Assembly (NCBI GenBank): GCA_910575405.1
Contig: CAJTER010000013.1
Coordinates: 42,734-106,733 of the forward strand
Direction of reading: 5' to 3'
Source: Clostridia bacterium
GTDB taxonomy: Bacteria > Bacillota > Clostridia > Peptostreptococcales > Anaerovoracaceae
Length of the DNA stretch: 64,000 nt
Shown: in pieces, positions 30,840-39,153 of the stretch
Numbering within the stretch: the first letter of the stretch is position 1
Layout of the letters: every line of letters begins with the position of its first letter
Translations under genes and position numbers: made by a program
The notes under the pieces: generated by a model
Told to the model about the DNA's origin: nothing
The model's input: only the letters and a program-made list of their open reading frames with translations
The model's database searches: none

Positions 30840-30990
30840 AGATAGATATGCCGGGGAGGCAGGAAGCAGGGCAAGCAGCAGAGGCGCCATTGCGGCAAAG
30901 GTTTAAAGGGCAACTCTCTGAAAGAAAGCGCAGGCAAGCCTCCCCACCCGATTCAGCATCCAAAAGATACATACAAGCCTGCATGAAGTC
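30840..30990 (+). ncRNA. Possible structured RNA element in the leader of the glycyl radical enzyme operon
   Basis: GGGGAGGC (30853-30860) pairs perfectly with GCCTCCCC (30938-30945), closing a 77-base interior rich in purines. GCAGGC (30930-30935) could instead pair with GCCTGC (30977-30982). The segment has higher GC than the flanks and no convincing gene. I compared it by eye with common riboswitch consensus sequences (glycine, c-di-GMP, SAM, TPP, cobalamin) and could not place it. It may be a new element or chance pairing. Confidence 0.35.
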
Positions 30991-31300
30991 TAAAAATTGT
31001 TGAGAGCATCAATAATTACATCGAATAGAGGAAATAAACTTTGAAAAGGATCGAAAAATGCAGAAAACAGATACGGAAATTACATTTTTTGAAAAAACTT
31101 TGAAAAAGAAATAACTAATTTCGACAAGAAATACATATGGAAAATATTAACCAAAATATCTGAAATATTGTAAATTGATTATAACAGAACTGCAATTTAA
31201 AGTTTATTCTCAGGAAACAAAGGCAGCTCTGCATAGAGAGTGTTTTCGTTTTTTACAGCAAATCAATTTAATTGAAATTAAAGTAAGGAGGTAATATCTA
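30991..31300. other. AT-rich leader of the glycyl radical enzyme operon
   Basis: About 300 bases without a gene. A possible -10 box TATAAC is at 31180-31185, with no good -35 at the right distance. The AAGGAGG ribosome site of the next gene is at 31285-31291. A poor -35 would fit control by the AraC-type activator encoded in the locus. Confidence 0.35.
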
Positions 31301-33904
31301 GTGGCAATAGGAGAAACTATTGGAAAAGGCTTTATGGAACCTACTGATAGAGTCAAAAGGCTAAAAAAGGTGATCGTTGAGGCGATGCCGGTTATCGAAA
31401 CAGAAAGAGCAAAGCTTGTAACAGAAGCCTACAAAGAAAATGAGGGTATTTCTGCGATTATGAGGCGTGCAAAAGTTATAGAAAAGCTTTTAAATAACAT
31501 GCATGTAACGATTCGTGATGATGAGTTGATTGTAGGCTCAGCAGCACAGCATCCACGTTCCTCAGAGGTTGGTATTGAGTTCTCTTTTGATTGGCTGGAA
31601 CCAGAATTTGACACAATTGGAACAAGAGCAAACGATCCATTTTATATCAGCGAGGAGAGCAAGAAGGAATTAAGAGAACTTGCCAAATATTGGGAAGGAA
31701 AAACCCTGAGCGAATATGCGATGTCTCTGATGACTCCTGAATGTCAGGCATGTCAGGACCACGCAGTATTTAACGTCGATAACTACAAGCTGGCGGGCGT
31801 AGGACACTATGTTCCAATGTATGAAAAAATACTGGAAAAAGGATTTAGCGGCGTAATCGAAGAAGTGAACGAAGCCAAAGCAAAATTAGATTATACGAAT
31901 TCTGAGTCCATCGCCAAAAAGCAGTTCTATGATGCCATCCTGATTACTTATACAGCAGCAATTAATTTAGCGCATCGTTATCGGGCAAAGGCAGCGGAAA
32001 TGGCAAAGGTGGAAGCAAATCCGCAGAGGAAATCGGAGTTGGAACAGATTGCAAAGAACCTGCAAAGAGTACCAGAGTTTGGAGCTACGAACTTCTGGGA
32101 AGCCATCCAGTCCTACTGGTTTGTCAACTTTATTATTCATGTAGAATCCAACGGACACAGTGTTTCGCCCGGGCCGTTTGATCGCCAGTTATATCCGTAC
32201 TATGCAATGGATAAGACTATTACAAGAGAGTTTGCACAGGAACTGATTGACTGCCTGATGATTAAATTCAGTGACTGTAATAAAGTGCGTGATGAAATTT
32301 CAGCAGCAGCTTTTGCGGGCTATACTCTTTTTGAGTTGCTGACCATTGGTGGAACTGATGAATATGGAAATGACCTTACAAACGATTTGAGCTATATGGT
32401 TTTGGAGGCACATGCGCATACGAAGATGCCATCACCATCAATTGGCGTAAGAATTGGTAATCAGACGCCGGATGAATTTGTTTATCGTGTTTGCGAAACG
32501 ATACGTCTGGGAACTGGTATGCCGAATGTATTTAATGATGAAATCATTATTCCAGCACTTACAAACCGCGGCATTCCGCTCAAGGTCGCGCGTACTTATT
32601 CACCGAGCGGATGTGTAGAGCCTGACATTCACGGAAGAGAGTTCGGATGGCATGATGCAGCATCTTTCAACAGTGCACAGATAATGCAGGCTACTATGAA
32701 CAACGGAAGACTCTTTGGCGATCAAGTGGGTCCACAAACTGGAGAACTTACAGATTTTAATAATATCGAAGAAATCAAAGAAGCTTACCAGAAACAGATG
32801 GCATATTTCGTTTCCAAAATGATTGAAGCTGACTGCTGCGTAGAAAAAGCTCACGCAGACTTATGCCCGTTGCCATTTGAGGCGCCGCTTATTGATGGAT
32901 GTATCCAACAGGGAAAATCTGCGGAGGAAGGAGGCGCATGGTACAACTTCTCCGGACCACAGACTTATGGTTTCGTAGATTCCGGAGATTCTTTGTACTG
33001 CATTCAGAAGAATGTGTTTGAGGATAAGAAGTTCACATTAGCAGAGCTGAAAGAAGCGATAGACAACAACTTTGGGTACACAGGCGGCCCGGAAGGCGGA
33101 TCACAGGAAATTTCTATAAATTGGAAATATGGACCGAATTCCTGTACGGCAACCGGTGTAGGCACTAATGAGAGCGAACTGGAAGCCAGAATTTACGAAA
33201 AGGTAAAGGCTATGTTGGCAGGCTCTGGATCATTAAATCTGGAAGAACTGCGCAAAGATGCAATGCCTGCAGCCAGCGAACTACAGAGTGAATGTCCTGA
33301 AAAATATCAGTATATCCTGAAGGTCCTTCAGAATACAGAAGGCTACGGAAATGATATTGATGAAATTGACCAGTATTCGGTATTTACTGCAGGTGCATAT
33401 ACTTATGAAGTTGAAAAGTATAAGAACTACAGAGGCGGGCAGTTCCAGGCAGGCATTTATCCAGTATCAGCGAATGTACTGTATGGTAAAGATGTTGGTG
33501 CTCTGCCTGATGGAAGACTTGCAAGAACACCTCTGGCCGACGGCGTATCACCGAGAGCCGGTTTGGATACACACGGACCGACAGCAGCAGCAAACTCCGT
33601 ATCAAAGCTGGACCATGCAAATGCTTCGAACGGAACGCTTTACAACATGAAGTTCTCACCGGCAGCATTAGCCGGCGATGAAGGCTTAAAACAATTTGCG
33701 GCTTTGATTCGCGGGTATTTCGCAAGAAAGGGAATGCATATGCAGTTTAATGTTGTTGATAAAGCAACCCTAGTTGACGCTCAGGAGCATCCTGAAAACC
33801 ACAAGGATCTGGTAGTACGCGTAGCCGGATACAGTGCGTTCTTCACAACACTTGCAAAAGAAACTCAGGATAATATTATCGCGCGTACTGAAATGCAGTT
33901 TTAA
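31301..33904 (+). CDS. Glycyl radical enzyme, diol-dehydratase-like branch (BMC signature enzyme, substrate unresolved)
   Basis: An 867-residue radical enzyme. The radical glycine is G843 in RVAGYSAFFTTL; the thiyl cysteine and partner acid are C438 and E440 in SPSGCVEPDI. H169 (GVGHY), S287 (NGHSVSP) and D452 (GWHDA) match the residues that hold 1,2-diols in B12-independent propanediol and glycerol dehydratases. It lacks the choline TMA-lyase (CutC) form around the cysteine. The near-universal GRxDQ motif is GPFDR here (291-295). It therefore probably eliminates water or an amine from a vicinal alcohol to give an aldehyde, but the substrate is open. GTG start with AAGGAGG 9 bases before. The activase follows. 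Confidence 0.93.
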   Translation: MAIGETIGKGFMEPTDRVKRLKKVIVEAMPVIETERAKLVTEAYKENEGISAIMRRAKVIEKLLNNMHVTIRDDELIVGSAAQHPRSSEVGIEFSFDWLEPEFDTIGTRANDPFYISEESKKELRELAKYWEGKTLSEYAMSLMTPECQACQDHAVFNVDNYKLAGVGHYVPMYEKILEKGFSGVIEEVNEAKAKLDYTNSESIAKKQFYDAILITYTAAINLAHRYRAKAAEMAKVEANPQRKSELEQIAKNLQRVPEFGATNFWEAIQSYWFVNFIIHVESNGHSVSPGPFDRQLYPYYAMDKTITREFAQELIDCLMIKFSDCNKVRDEISAAAFAGYTLFELLTIGGTDEYGNDLTNDLSYMVLEAHAHTKMPSPSIGVRIGNQTPDEFVYRVCETIRLGTGMPNVFNDEIIIPALTNRGIPLKVARTYSPSGCVEPDIHGREFGWHDAASFNSAQIMQATMNNGRLFGDQVGPQTGELTDFNNIEEIKEAYQKQMAYFVSKMIEADCCVEKAHADLCPLPFEAPLIDGCIQQGKSAEEGGAWYNFSGPQTYGFVDSGDSLYCIQKNVFEDKKFTLAELKEAIDNNFGYTGGPEGGSQEISINWKYGPNSCTATGVGTNESELEARIYEKVKAMLAGSGSLNLEELRKDAMPAASELQSECPEKYQYILKVLQNTEGYGNDIDEIDQYSVFTAGAYTYEVEKYKNYRGGQFQAGIYPVSANVLYGKDVGALPDGRLARTPLADGVSPRAGLDTHGPTAAANSVSKLDHANASNGTLYNMKFSPAALAGDEGLKQFAALIRGYFARKGMHMQFNVVDKATLVDAQEHPENHKDLVVRVAGYSAFFTTLAKETQDNIIARTEMQF

Positions 33905-33949
33905 TACGTGAATGCATTAATTTTTCACATAACACAGGAGGTTTAGCGA

Positions 33950-34873
33950 ATGGCTGTTCCTATTGATTATAAAGCAGAAGGCATCGTCTTTGACCTTCAA
34001 CGATTTTCACTAAACGATGGGCCGGGAATCCGAACCATTGTATTTGTCAAGGGCTGTCCTTTATCATGTCTATGGTGCAGCAATCCTGAATCACAACAGC
34101 GCAAACCTACTCTGATGTATGATGCAGAAAGCTGCATCGGGTGCAAATCCTGCGTAAGGACCTGTCAGCATGGAGTTTTTTCTGTCGAAAATCCGAATTT
34201 TATTGATTATGGCAAATGTACAGGCTGCGGTGATTGTGTGGCAGCCTGTCCGGCAGGAGCTCTAACGATTAAAGGTAAAACAATGACAGTAGAATCAGTA
34301 ATCCGCGAACTGAAAAAAGATGTCATCACTTATCGGGAGTCAAATGGCGGTATTACCCTATCAGGCGGAGAGCCGCTGGTACAGTGGGAATTCAGTACAG
34401 AACTCTTGAAGGCCTGTAAAGCGCAGGGATGGCATACAGCCATTGAAACTACAGGATATGGGAGTGAGGAAGCTGTGGAATCCGTATTCCCATATGTAGA
34501 TCAAGTGCTGTTTGATTGTAAAACTACAAACGATAAAGTCCATAAGGCCTGTACGGGTGTAAGTGGCGAGAAAATCCGCCGTAATGCGAAAAGGATTACA
34601 GAGCTTGCGCATACGATCATTCGAGTTCCGACAATACCGGGAATCAATAACACGGAGGAGGACTTTGAAAGCATATGTCGTTATGCGGGAAGTCTAAAAG
34701 GGATCAAAGAGATCCATATCCTTCCATACCATATATTAGGTGCAAATAAATACAAATTGATGGGGGTGGATTACAGGATGCCCGCTGAAATAGAACCGTT
34801 GGAAAATGAGGATGTACTACCATTACAAAAAGTTGTAGAAAAAAATGGATTTCGTTGTGTGATTGGCGGATAA
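33950..34873 (+). CDS. Glycyl radical enzyme activating enzyme (radical SAM)
   Basis: A 307-residue radical SAM enzyme that puts the radical on G843 of the preceding enzyme. The SAM cluster motif CPLSCLWCSNPE (CxxxCxxC) is at about residues 36-47. Two further [4Fe-4S] motifs follow: CIGCKSCVRTC and CTGCGDCVAAC, the ferredoxin insert usual for activases of dehydratase-type enzymes. SGGEPLVQ marks the SAM-binding strand. It lies 45 bp after the enzyme gene with AGGAGG before the ATG. The C-terminal 30 residues are shared only loosely with the family. Confidence 0.95.
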   Translation: MAVPIDYKAEGIVFDLQRFSLNDGPGIRTIVFVKGCPLSCLWCSNPESQQRKPTLMYDAESCIGCKSCVRTCQHGVFSVENPNFIDYGKCTGCGDCVAACPAGALTIKGKTMTVESVIRELKKDVITYRESNGGITLSGGEPLVQWEFSTELLKACKAQGWHTAIETTGYGSEEAVESVFPYVDQVLFDCKTTNDKVHKACTGVSGEKIRRNAKRITELAHTIIRVPTIPGINNTEEDFESICRYAGSLKGIKEIHILPYHILGANKYKLMGVDYRMPAEIEPLENEDVLPLQKVVEKNGFRCVIGG

Positions 34874-34911
34874 CGGGGAACCGTTTCAGAATGAAAAAGG
34901 AGGTGAGAAGA

Positions 34912-35745
34912 ATGGACGATTTAATCCAGAAAGTTATCAAACGTGTTGAGGAAGATATGGCAGCTGCAAATAAAACAGAATCTGCGGCAGCTAACGAAGT
35001 TCCAAAGGCAGTACAGTTGAGTCCGGAGGATACGTCAGGTATCTTTGCAGATATCGGGGTTACAGAATATATTGGAACAACAAGCCTTGGCCCGACCGTA
35101 GGACTTGTATTGGCAAGCATTGATTCCACTCTGGCAGATAGAATGGAGCTTGGAAATCTTCGTTCCATTGGTTTTATTGGGAGCAGGCAGGGGTTCTGCC
35201 CACAGATAATGGCAATTGATGAAGCTGTTAAGGCAACAAATGTTGAAGTGCTCAAGGTAGAAGCGCCACGTGACGATATGGGCGGTGCAGGCGCATCTTC
35301 CTACGTTATTATTGGAGGCGAAGATGTAGCAGATGTACGCCGCTGCGTGGAAATCGCATTAAGTCAGGTAGAAAAATATTATGGCGATGTGTATGCCAAT
35401 GAATTTGGGCACTTGGATATGCAGTTTACTGCAAGAGCAAGTTATTGTCTTAATAAAGCCTTTGGAGCTCCAATAGGAAAGGCATTTGGCGTCGTATGCT
35501 CCGGCCCGTCTGCAATTGGCCCCGTACTTGCGGATATTGCAATCAAAGCAGCAAATGTAGAGATTGTAAGTTATACATCGAGTACAAGCGGAGATGGTTT
35601 TTCATTTGCAAATGAAGTAACGACCACTTTTACCGGAGATTCAGGGGCTGTACGCCAGGCAGTAAAAGCCGCGATTGAACCAGGGAAGAAAATACTGGCT
35701 GCTATGGGCAGCGAGCCAAAGAGCGGCTCAGTACCATATATTTAA
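34912..35745 (+). CDS. pduB: BMC shell protein, BMC-T trimer (PduB-like)
   Basis: A 277-residue double-BMC-domain protein forming pseudohexameric trimers. It follows PduB throughout: VTEYIGTTSLGPTVGLVLAS, GSRQGFCPQIMAIDEAVKATN, GDVYANEFGHLDMQFTARAS and the end GSEPKSGSVPYI. The first 16 residues (MDDLIQKVIKRVEEDM) form an amphipathic helix like those that bind core or shell partners. ATG 34912 is chosen because AAAGGAGGTGA lies just before; the upstream in-frame stretch overlaps the activase gene. Confidence 0.93.
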   Translation: MDDLIQKVIKRVEEDMAAANKTESAAANEVPKAVQLSPEDTSGIFADIGVTEYIGTTSLGPTVGLVLASIDSTLADRMELGNLRSIGFIGSRQGFCPQIMAIDEAVKATNVEVLKVEAPRDDMGGAGASSYVIIGGEDVADVRRCVEIALSQVEKYYGDVYANEFGHLDMQFTARASYCLNKAFGAPIGKAFGVVCSGPSAIGPVLADIAIKAANVEIVSYTSSTSGDGFSFANEVTTTFTGDSGAVRQAVKAAIEPGKKILAAMGSEPKSGSVPYI

Positions 35746-35798
35746 ACAATTTCATTTTGTTAAGCTTAAATCGAATAACATAAAACGGAGGTAATGTC

Positions 35799-36074
35799 AT
35801 GTATGACGCATTAGGAATGGTTGAAACTCATGGATTAGTTGGCGCAATCGAAGCTGCCGATGCTATGGTAAAGGCTGCTAACGTTACATTGGTTGGCAAC
35901 GAAAAAATCGGCTCTGGTCTTGTAACTGTCATGGTACGTGGCGATGTAGGAGCTGTAAAAGCTGCAGTAGATGCAGGCGCGGCCGCTGCAAAAATCGTAG
36001 GCGAGGTTGTATCTGTACACGTTATTCCACGTCCGCATTCTGATACAGAATTAATTATTCCAAAGAGAGACTAA
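35799..36074 (+). CDS. pduA: BMC shell protein, BMC-H hexamer (PduA-like)
   Basis: A 91-residue canonical BMC-H protein, probably the major facet tile. Sequence marks are [52 protein letters not shown] and the end [16 protein letters not shown]. The KIGSG stretch lines the central pore, as in PduA, which suits small polar solutes. An AACGGAGGT ribosome site precedes it. Confidence 0.96.
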   Translation: MYDALGMVETHGLVGAIEAADAMVKAANVTLVGNEKIGSGLVTVMVRGDVGAVKAAVDAGAAAAKIVGEVVSVHVIPRPHSDTELIIPKRD

Positions 36075-36097
36075 TTGGAATCGACATAAACAAAAAA

Positions 36098-36132
36098 ATC
36101 GGGAAAAACAGAGCTCCTCTGTTTTTCCCGAT
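36098..36132. terminator. Perfect 16-bp hairpin after pduA-like gene
   Basis: ATCGGGAAAAACAGAG (36098-36113) and CTCTGTTTTTCCCGAT (36117-36132) are perfectly complementary with a 3-base loop. A run of seven A's lies before it and no T run after it. Read on the minus strand it is a textbook terminator; on the plus strand it may instead stabilise the 3' end of the upstream shell mRNA, or only partly terminate. Confidence 0.7.
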
Positions 36133-36155
36133 AAATGGAAAGTAGGGAGGATTCT

Positions 36156-36893
36156 ATGGACGAAAGACAAATAGATGCATTGGCTGAAAAAATCTTCCTG
36201 ATGCTCAGGAATGAATTAAAGCAGGAGACTGTGGGTGTGCATCCACAGAGTGAGAAGCAGAGCAAGCCTAAGGCATATATCATCCTTCCAGAACAAATCC
36301 GTCAGGTGGAAATAGCCAGGACTTTAGAGTGTCTCAACAGTTGCCAGAACCGATATAGGAGAGTCGTTGTTATTCCAGATAAGGTGACAGACCTCGACGA
36401 ATCTATAAAAAGGCGTACAGATCAGATCCTTGAACGAAGTAAGGCTTCCGTAAAAGAGGATGACAGTGTAACTATTTTTGTATCGGCCTCAAGAAATCTG
36501 AGAGTAAAAGTTGCGTTATGCTTAGGTGAAGATTTTGAAAGCCAGTGGGTCATTAACTGCATTGAAAACGGCAGACCGATTTACATGTGGAAAGAAGAAA
36601 CAGGGTTTACTGGAAAAGAGCCAGTACCATACAGGAGAAAACTTCAGGAATATGACCATGAATTGAAAACTTTCGGCATCTTATTTAATTGTCTGCCCTC
36701 TGAGGAACGCGAGGAAATACAGATGAAACCTTCCGTTTCTGCCAGAGCAACTGCGGGAAAACGAATTTTTACAGCAGAAGATATCAATGCAATGCCTTCG
36801 CATACTCGTCTGGAGCTAAATCGAAAGGACATTATTACAGAATTAGGAAGGGAAGCGGCACAGGAAAAAGGAATCGAAATCATAACTTGTTAA
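36156..36893 (+). CDS. BMC-associated protein of unknown function with N-terminal amphipathic helix
   Basis: A 245-residue soluble protein I do not recognise by name. The N-terminus (MDERQIDALAEKIFLMLRN) is an amphipathic helix of the encapsulation-peptide kind. The C-terminal 40 residues (RIFTAEDINAMPSHTRLELN, then IITELGREAAQEKGIEII) follow a pattern seen at the ends of several BMC accessory proteins (xTxxDVxxx...xTPLAxDxAxxxGI). The middle is an alpha/beta region with VVIPDKV and TIFVSASRNLRVKVALCLG. Likely a cargo or scaffold protein (inference). GGGAGG lies 5 bases before the ATG. Confidence 0.65.
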   Translation: MDERQIDALAEKIFLMLRNELKQETVGVHPQSEKQSKPKAYIILPEQIRQVEIARTLECLNSCQNRYRRVVVIPDKVTDLDESIKRRTDQILERSKASVKEDDSVTIFVSASRNLRVKVALCLGEDFESQWVINCIENGRPIYMWKEETGFTGKEPVPYRRKLQEYDHELKTFGILFNCLPSEEREEIQMKPSVSARATAGKRIFTAEDINAMPSHTRLELNRKDIITELGREAAQEKGIEIITC

Positions 36894-36914
36894 CCATATG
36901 AAAGGAGACGGCGA

Positions 36915-37679
36915 ATGGACGAGGCATTAGGAATGGTTGAAATTAAAGGTCTGGCGAGCGCAATAACCGTAGCTGATGTTATGGTAAAAACAGCAAAAGT
37001 CAGGCTGATCGGTGCTGAACGGGCGCGTGGCCACGGCTGGACAACAATTAAAGTCATGGGCGATGTTGGGGCTGTAACGGCGGCCGTAAATGCGGGGAAA
37101 CAAAAAGGCGAAGAATTTAATGGATTCATCTCGTCACAAGTGATTCCAAGGCCGGTTCAGGATGTAAAAGACATGTTCTGTAATGCTCTGGACAACGAAA
37201 AAGCTGAAGAAGCAGCCAAAGCAGAACCGGCAGATAAGGCAAAAGAAACGGACAGAGCACAAAAAGAAGGCAAAGAGACCGAAAAGACAATCCGGGCTGA
37301 AGAGGTGCAGCAGGATACGAATCCCCAGGAGACTGTAAACACGGAAGCAGCGGATAAAATAGAGCAAACTTCATCGGATGAGGTTGAACAATCAGACTCG
37401 ATAGAGAATCATATGCCACAGCAGGCAGAATTGCCAAAGAAAGCAGAGAGTGCAGAAAAGAGTAAAGAAAAAACAGTGGCGCAAAAGAACAGCAAGCAGA
37501 AAAAAGCGGGAAAAAAGAATTCAAAGACTGCTAAAAAAACATCGCTAAAAGGTGCAGAAAAGTCCGAAACAAAAAATCCCGAAAAAGTGTCATCAACATC
37601 ATCGGAGTTAGAGAGCGACAAAAAGGCAGAGGCACAAGAGAATACAACAAAAGAAATAAAAAAAGAAAATAAGGAGTAA
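36915..37679 (+). CDS. BMC-H shell protein with a long charged, disordered C-terminal tail
   Basis: A 254-residue protein. Residues 1-88 are a normal BMC-H domain (DEALGMVEIKGLASAITVAD, GDVGAVTAAVNAG, SSQVIPRPVQDVKDMF). The remaining 165 or so residues are almost only Lys, Glu, Ala, Ser, Thr, Gln and Asp, with acidic stretches first and lysine-rich stretches later (QKKAGKKNSKTAKKTSLKG), and no predicted fold. BMC-H proteins usually end at 90-100 residues. The tail would project from the hexamer face and could bind cargo, nucleic acid or other shells. AAAGGAG precedes the ATG. Confidence 0.88.
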   Translation: MDEALGMVEIKGLASAITVADVMVKTAKVRLIGAERARGHGWTTIKVMGDVGAVTAAVNAGKQKGEEFNGFISSQVIPRPVQDVKDMFCNALDNEKAEEAAKAEPADKAKETDRAQKEGKETEKTIRAEEVQQDTNPQETVNTEAADKIEQTSSDEVEQSDSIENHMPQQAELPKKAESAEKSKEKTVAQKNSKQKKAGKKNSKTAKKTSLKGAEKSETKNPEKVSSTSSELESDKKAEAQENTTKEIKKENKE

Positions 37680-37712
37680 AGGGATTCTTGTCCCAAGTAA
37701 AGGGAGTTTGCT

Positions 37713-39059
37713 ATGGAATTTCAAAACCTTTTAAAAAATGATCCTACTGCAGACATAAAAGAAGTGGATGTTCAGAAATTAATTCAAAAAAACTGTGATG
37801 CGTTTCAGGCATATTCTGAACTGTCGCTTATGCAGAGAAAGGGAATTATAAATAATATAAAAGCAAAGCTGACCCCGCTTACGGTAAAGCTGGCCAATAT
37901 GGAACTGGAAGAAACCGGAATGGGGAATGTTCAGGATAAGATCGTAAAAATTGCTCTGGCAATTGATAAAACCCCTGGCATTGAAGATCTGGTTACAGAA
38001 GTCATGACCGGCGATGGAGGAATGACCTTATATGAATATTCCGCATACGGTGTGGTATGTGCGCTGCATCCAAGCACAAACCCTTGCGCGACCTTGATCA
38101 GCAATACGATTGGTATGTTGGCTGCAGGCAATGCGGTAATCAATATACCACATCCTCGCTGTGTAGAATCTTCTGTTCTGGCTGCAAAATGCATAGACGA
38201 AGCAATTTATGAAGCATGCGGAATAAGAAATCTGGTAACTGTCCTGAATATAGCATCAAAAGAACATACAAACGAGATTATGTATCACCCGAATGTAGCT
38301 CTGATTGTTGCTACCGGCAGCGATCCAAAAGTACATTCTGCTCTTCAAAGCGCAAAGAGAGTTATAGGTGCGGGAGCTGCAAATCCGGTAGTCATTGTGG
38401 ATGAAACGGCAGATCTGGAAAAAGCAGCTAAGGATATTGTAGAAGGAGCTACTTTTGATAATGGTGGCTTGTGTATATCTGAAAATAATATTGTAATTGT
38501 GGACTCCGTAGCGGATACCTTTATCAAAGAGCTCAGAAAGAATGGCGTGTATTATACCAATAACATGGAAGAAATGATGAAACTAACAAAGGCGACAGTA
38601 ACCAGCTGTATGGAAGCTAATCGGTTGTTAGAGGGAAAAAGCGCAAAAGAAATCTTGGAGGCTGCGGGAATTGCTGTGATGGAAGATATAAAATTAATTG
38701 TAGTGGATACTGTCAAAACACATCCTTTTGCAACCTGTGAAATGCGAATGCCATTACTGCCAATGATTCGCGCTGGGAGCTTTGAAAGGGCTCTGGAGAT
38801 TGCATTATTTATTGAACAAGGATATCGCCACAGCGCATACATTCATTCTCAATCCATATCGCGTCTCAATATGGCTGCATATAAGATGCAGACGTCAATT
38901 TTTATTAAAAATGGTTCATCTCTGGTAGGTCTTGGCCTGTATGGAGATGGAAACACCAGTTTTACTTTAGCGAATATTACGGGTGAAGGCGTTACAACAG
39001 CCAGAACGTTTGCGCGTAAGCGTAGATGTACGTTAACAAGTGGATTTTCCATTCGCTAA
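37713..39059 (+). CDS. CoA-acylating aldehyde dehydrogenase (EutE/PduP family), first copy
   Basis: A 448-residue enzyme oxidising an aldehyde to acyl-CoA with NAD+. The nucleophilic cysteine is in FDNGGLCISENN (FDNNLPC in the second copy), NAD-binding features are VIGAGAANPVVIVDE, and the family ends with ITGEGVTTARTFARKRRC. Here the N-terminus lacks the clear encapsulation helix and linker seen in the second copy (42074). The active-site neighbourhood (GGL for NLP) also differs, so it may prefer another aldehyde. It is placed among shell genes, not next to pduL. Confidence 0.93.
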   Translation: MEFQNLLKNDPTADIKEVDVQKLIQKNCDAFQAYSELSLMQRKGIINNIKAKLTPLTVKLANMELEETGMGNVQDKIVKIALAIDKTPGIEDLVTEVMTGDGGMTLYEYSAYGVVCALHPSTNPCATLISNTIGMLAAGNAVINIPHPRCVESSVLAAKCIDEAIYEACGIRNLVTVLNIASKEHTNEIMYHPNVALIVATGSDPKVHSALQSAKRVIGAGAANPVVIVDETADLEKAAKDIVEGATFDNGGLCISENNIVIVDSVADTFIKELRKNGVYYTNNMEEMMKLTKATVTSCMEANRLLEGKSAKEILEAAGIAVMEDIKLIVVDTVKTHPFATCEMRMPLLPMIRAGSFERALEIALFIEQGYRHSAYIHSQSISRLNMAAYKMQTSIFIKNGSSLVGLGLYGDGNTSFTLANITGEGVTTARTFARKRRCTLTSGFSIR

Positions 39060-39153
39060 GGGAAGGTTCTTCATAATGATAATCCAATTTTCAGTATAAT
39101 TATGATAACAATATAGTCAAAATAAAAAGAAAATACTGATTGGAAGGGTGAAA

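Noticed and set aside
30743..31003. An 86-codon open frame between the EutP-like and glycyl radical genes
   Set aside because: It spans the terminator at 30769-30804 and the paired element, with no recognisable domain.
31301..33904. Choline TMA-lyase (CutC) as the identity of the glycyl radical enzyme
   Set aside because: The segments around the cysteine (GWHDAASFN) and the N-terminal GVGHY region follow propanediol/glycerol dehydratases, not CutC, and no CutC-type N-terminal extension is present.
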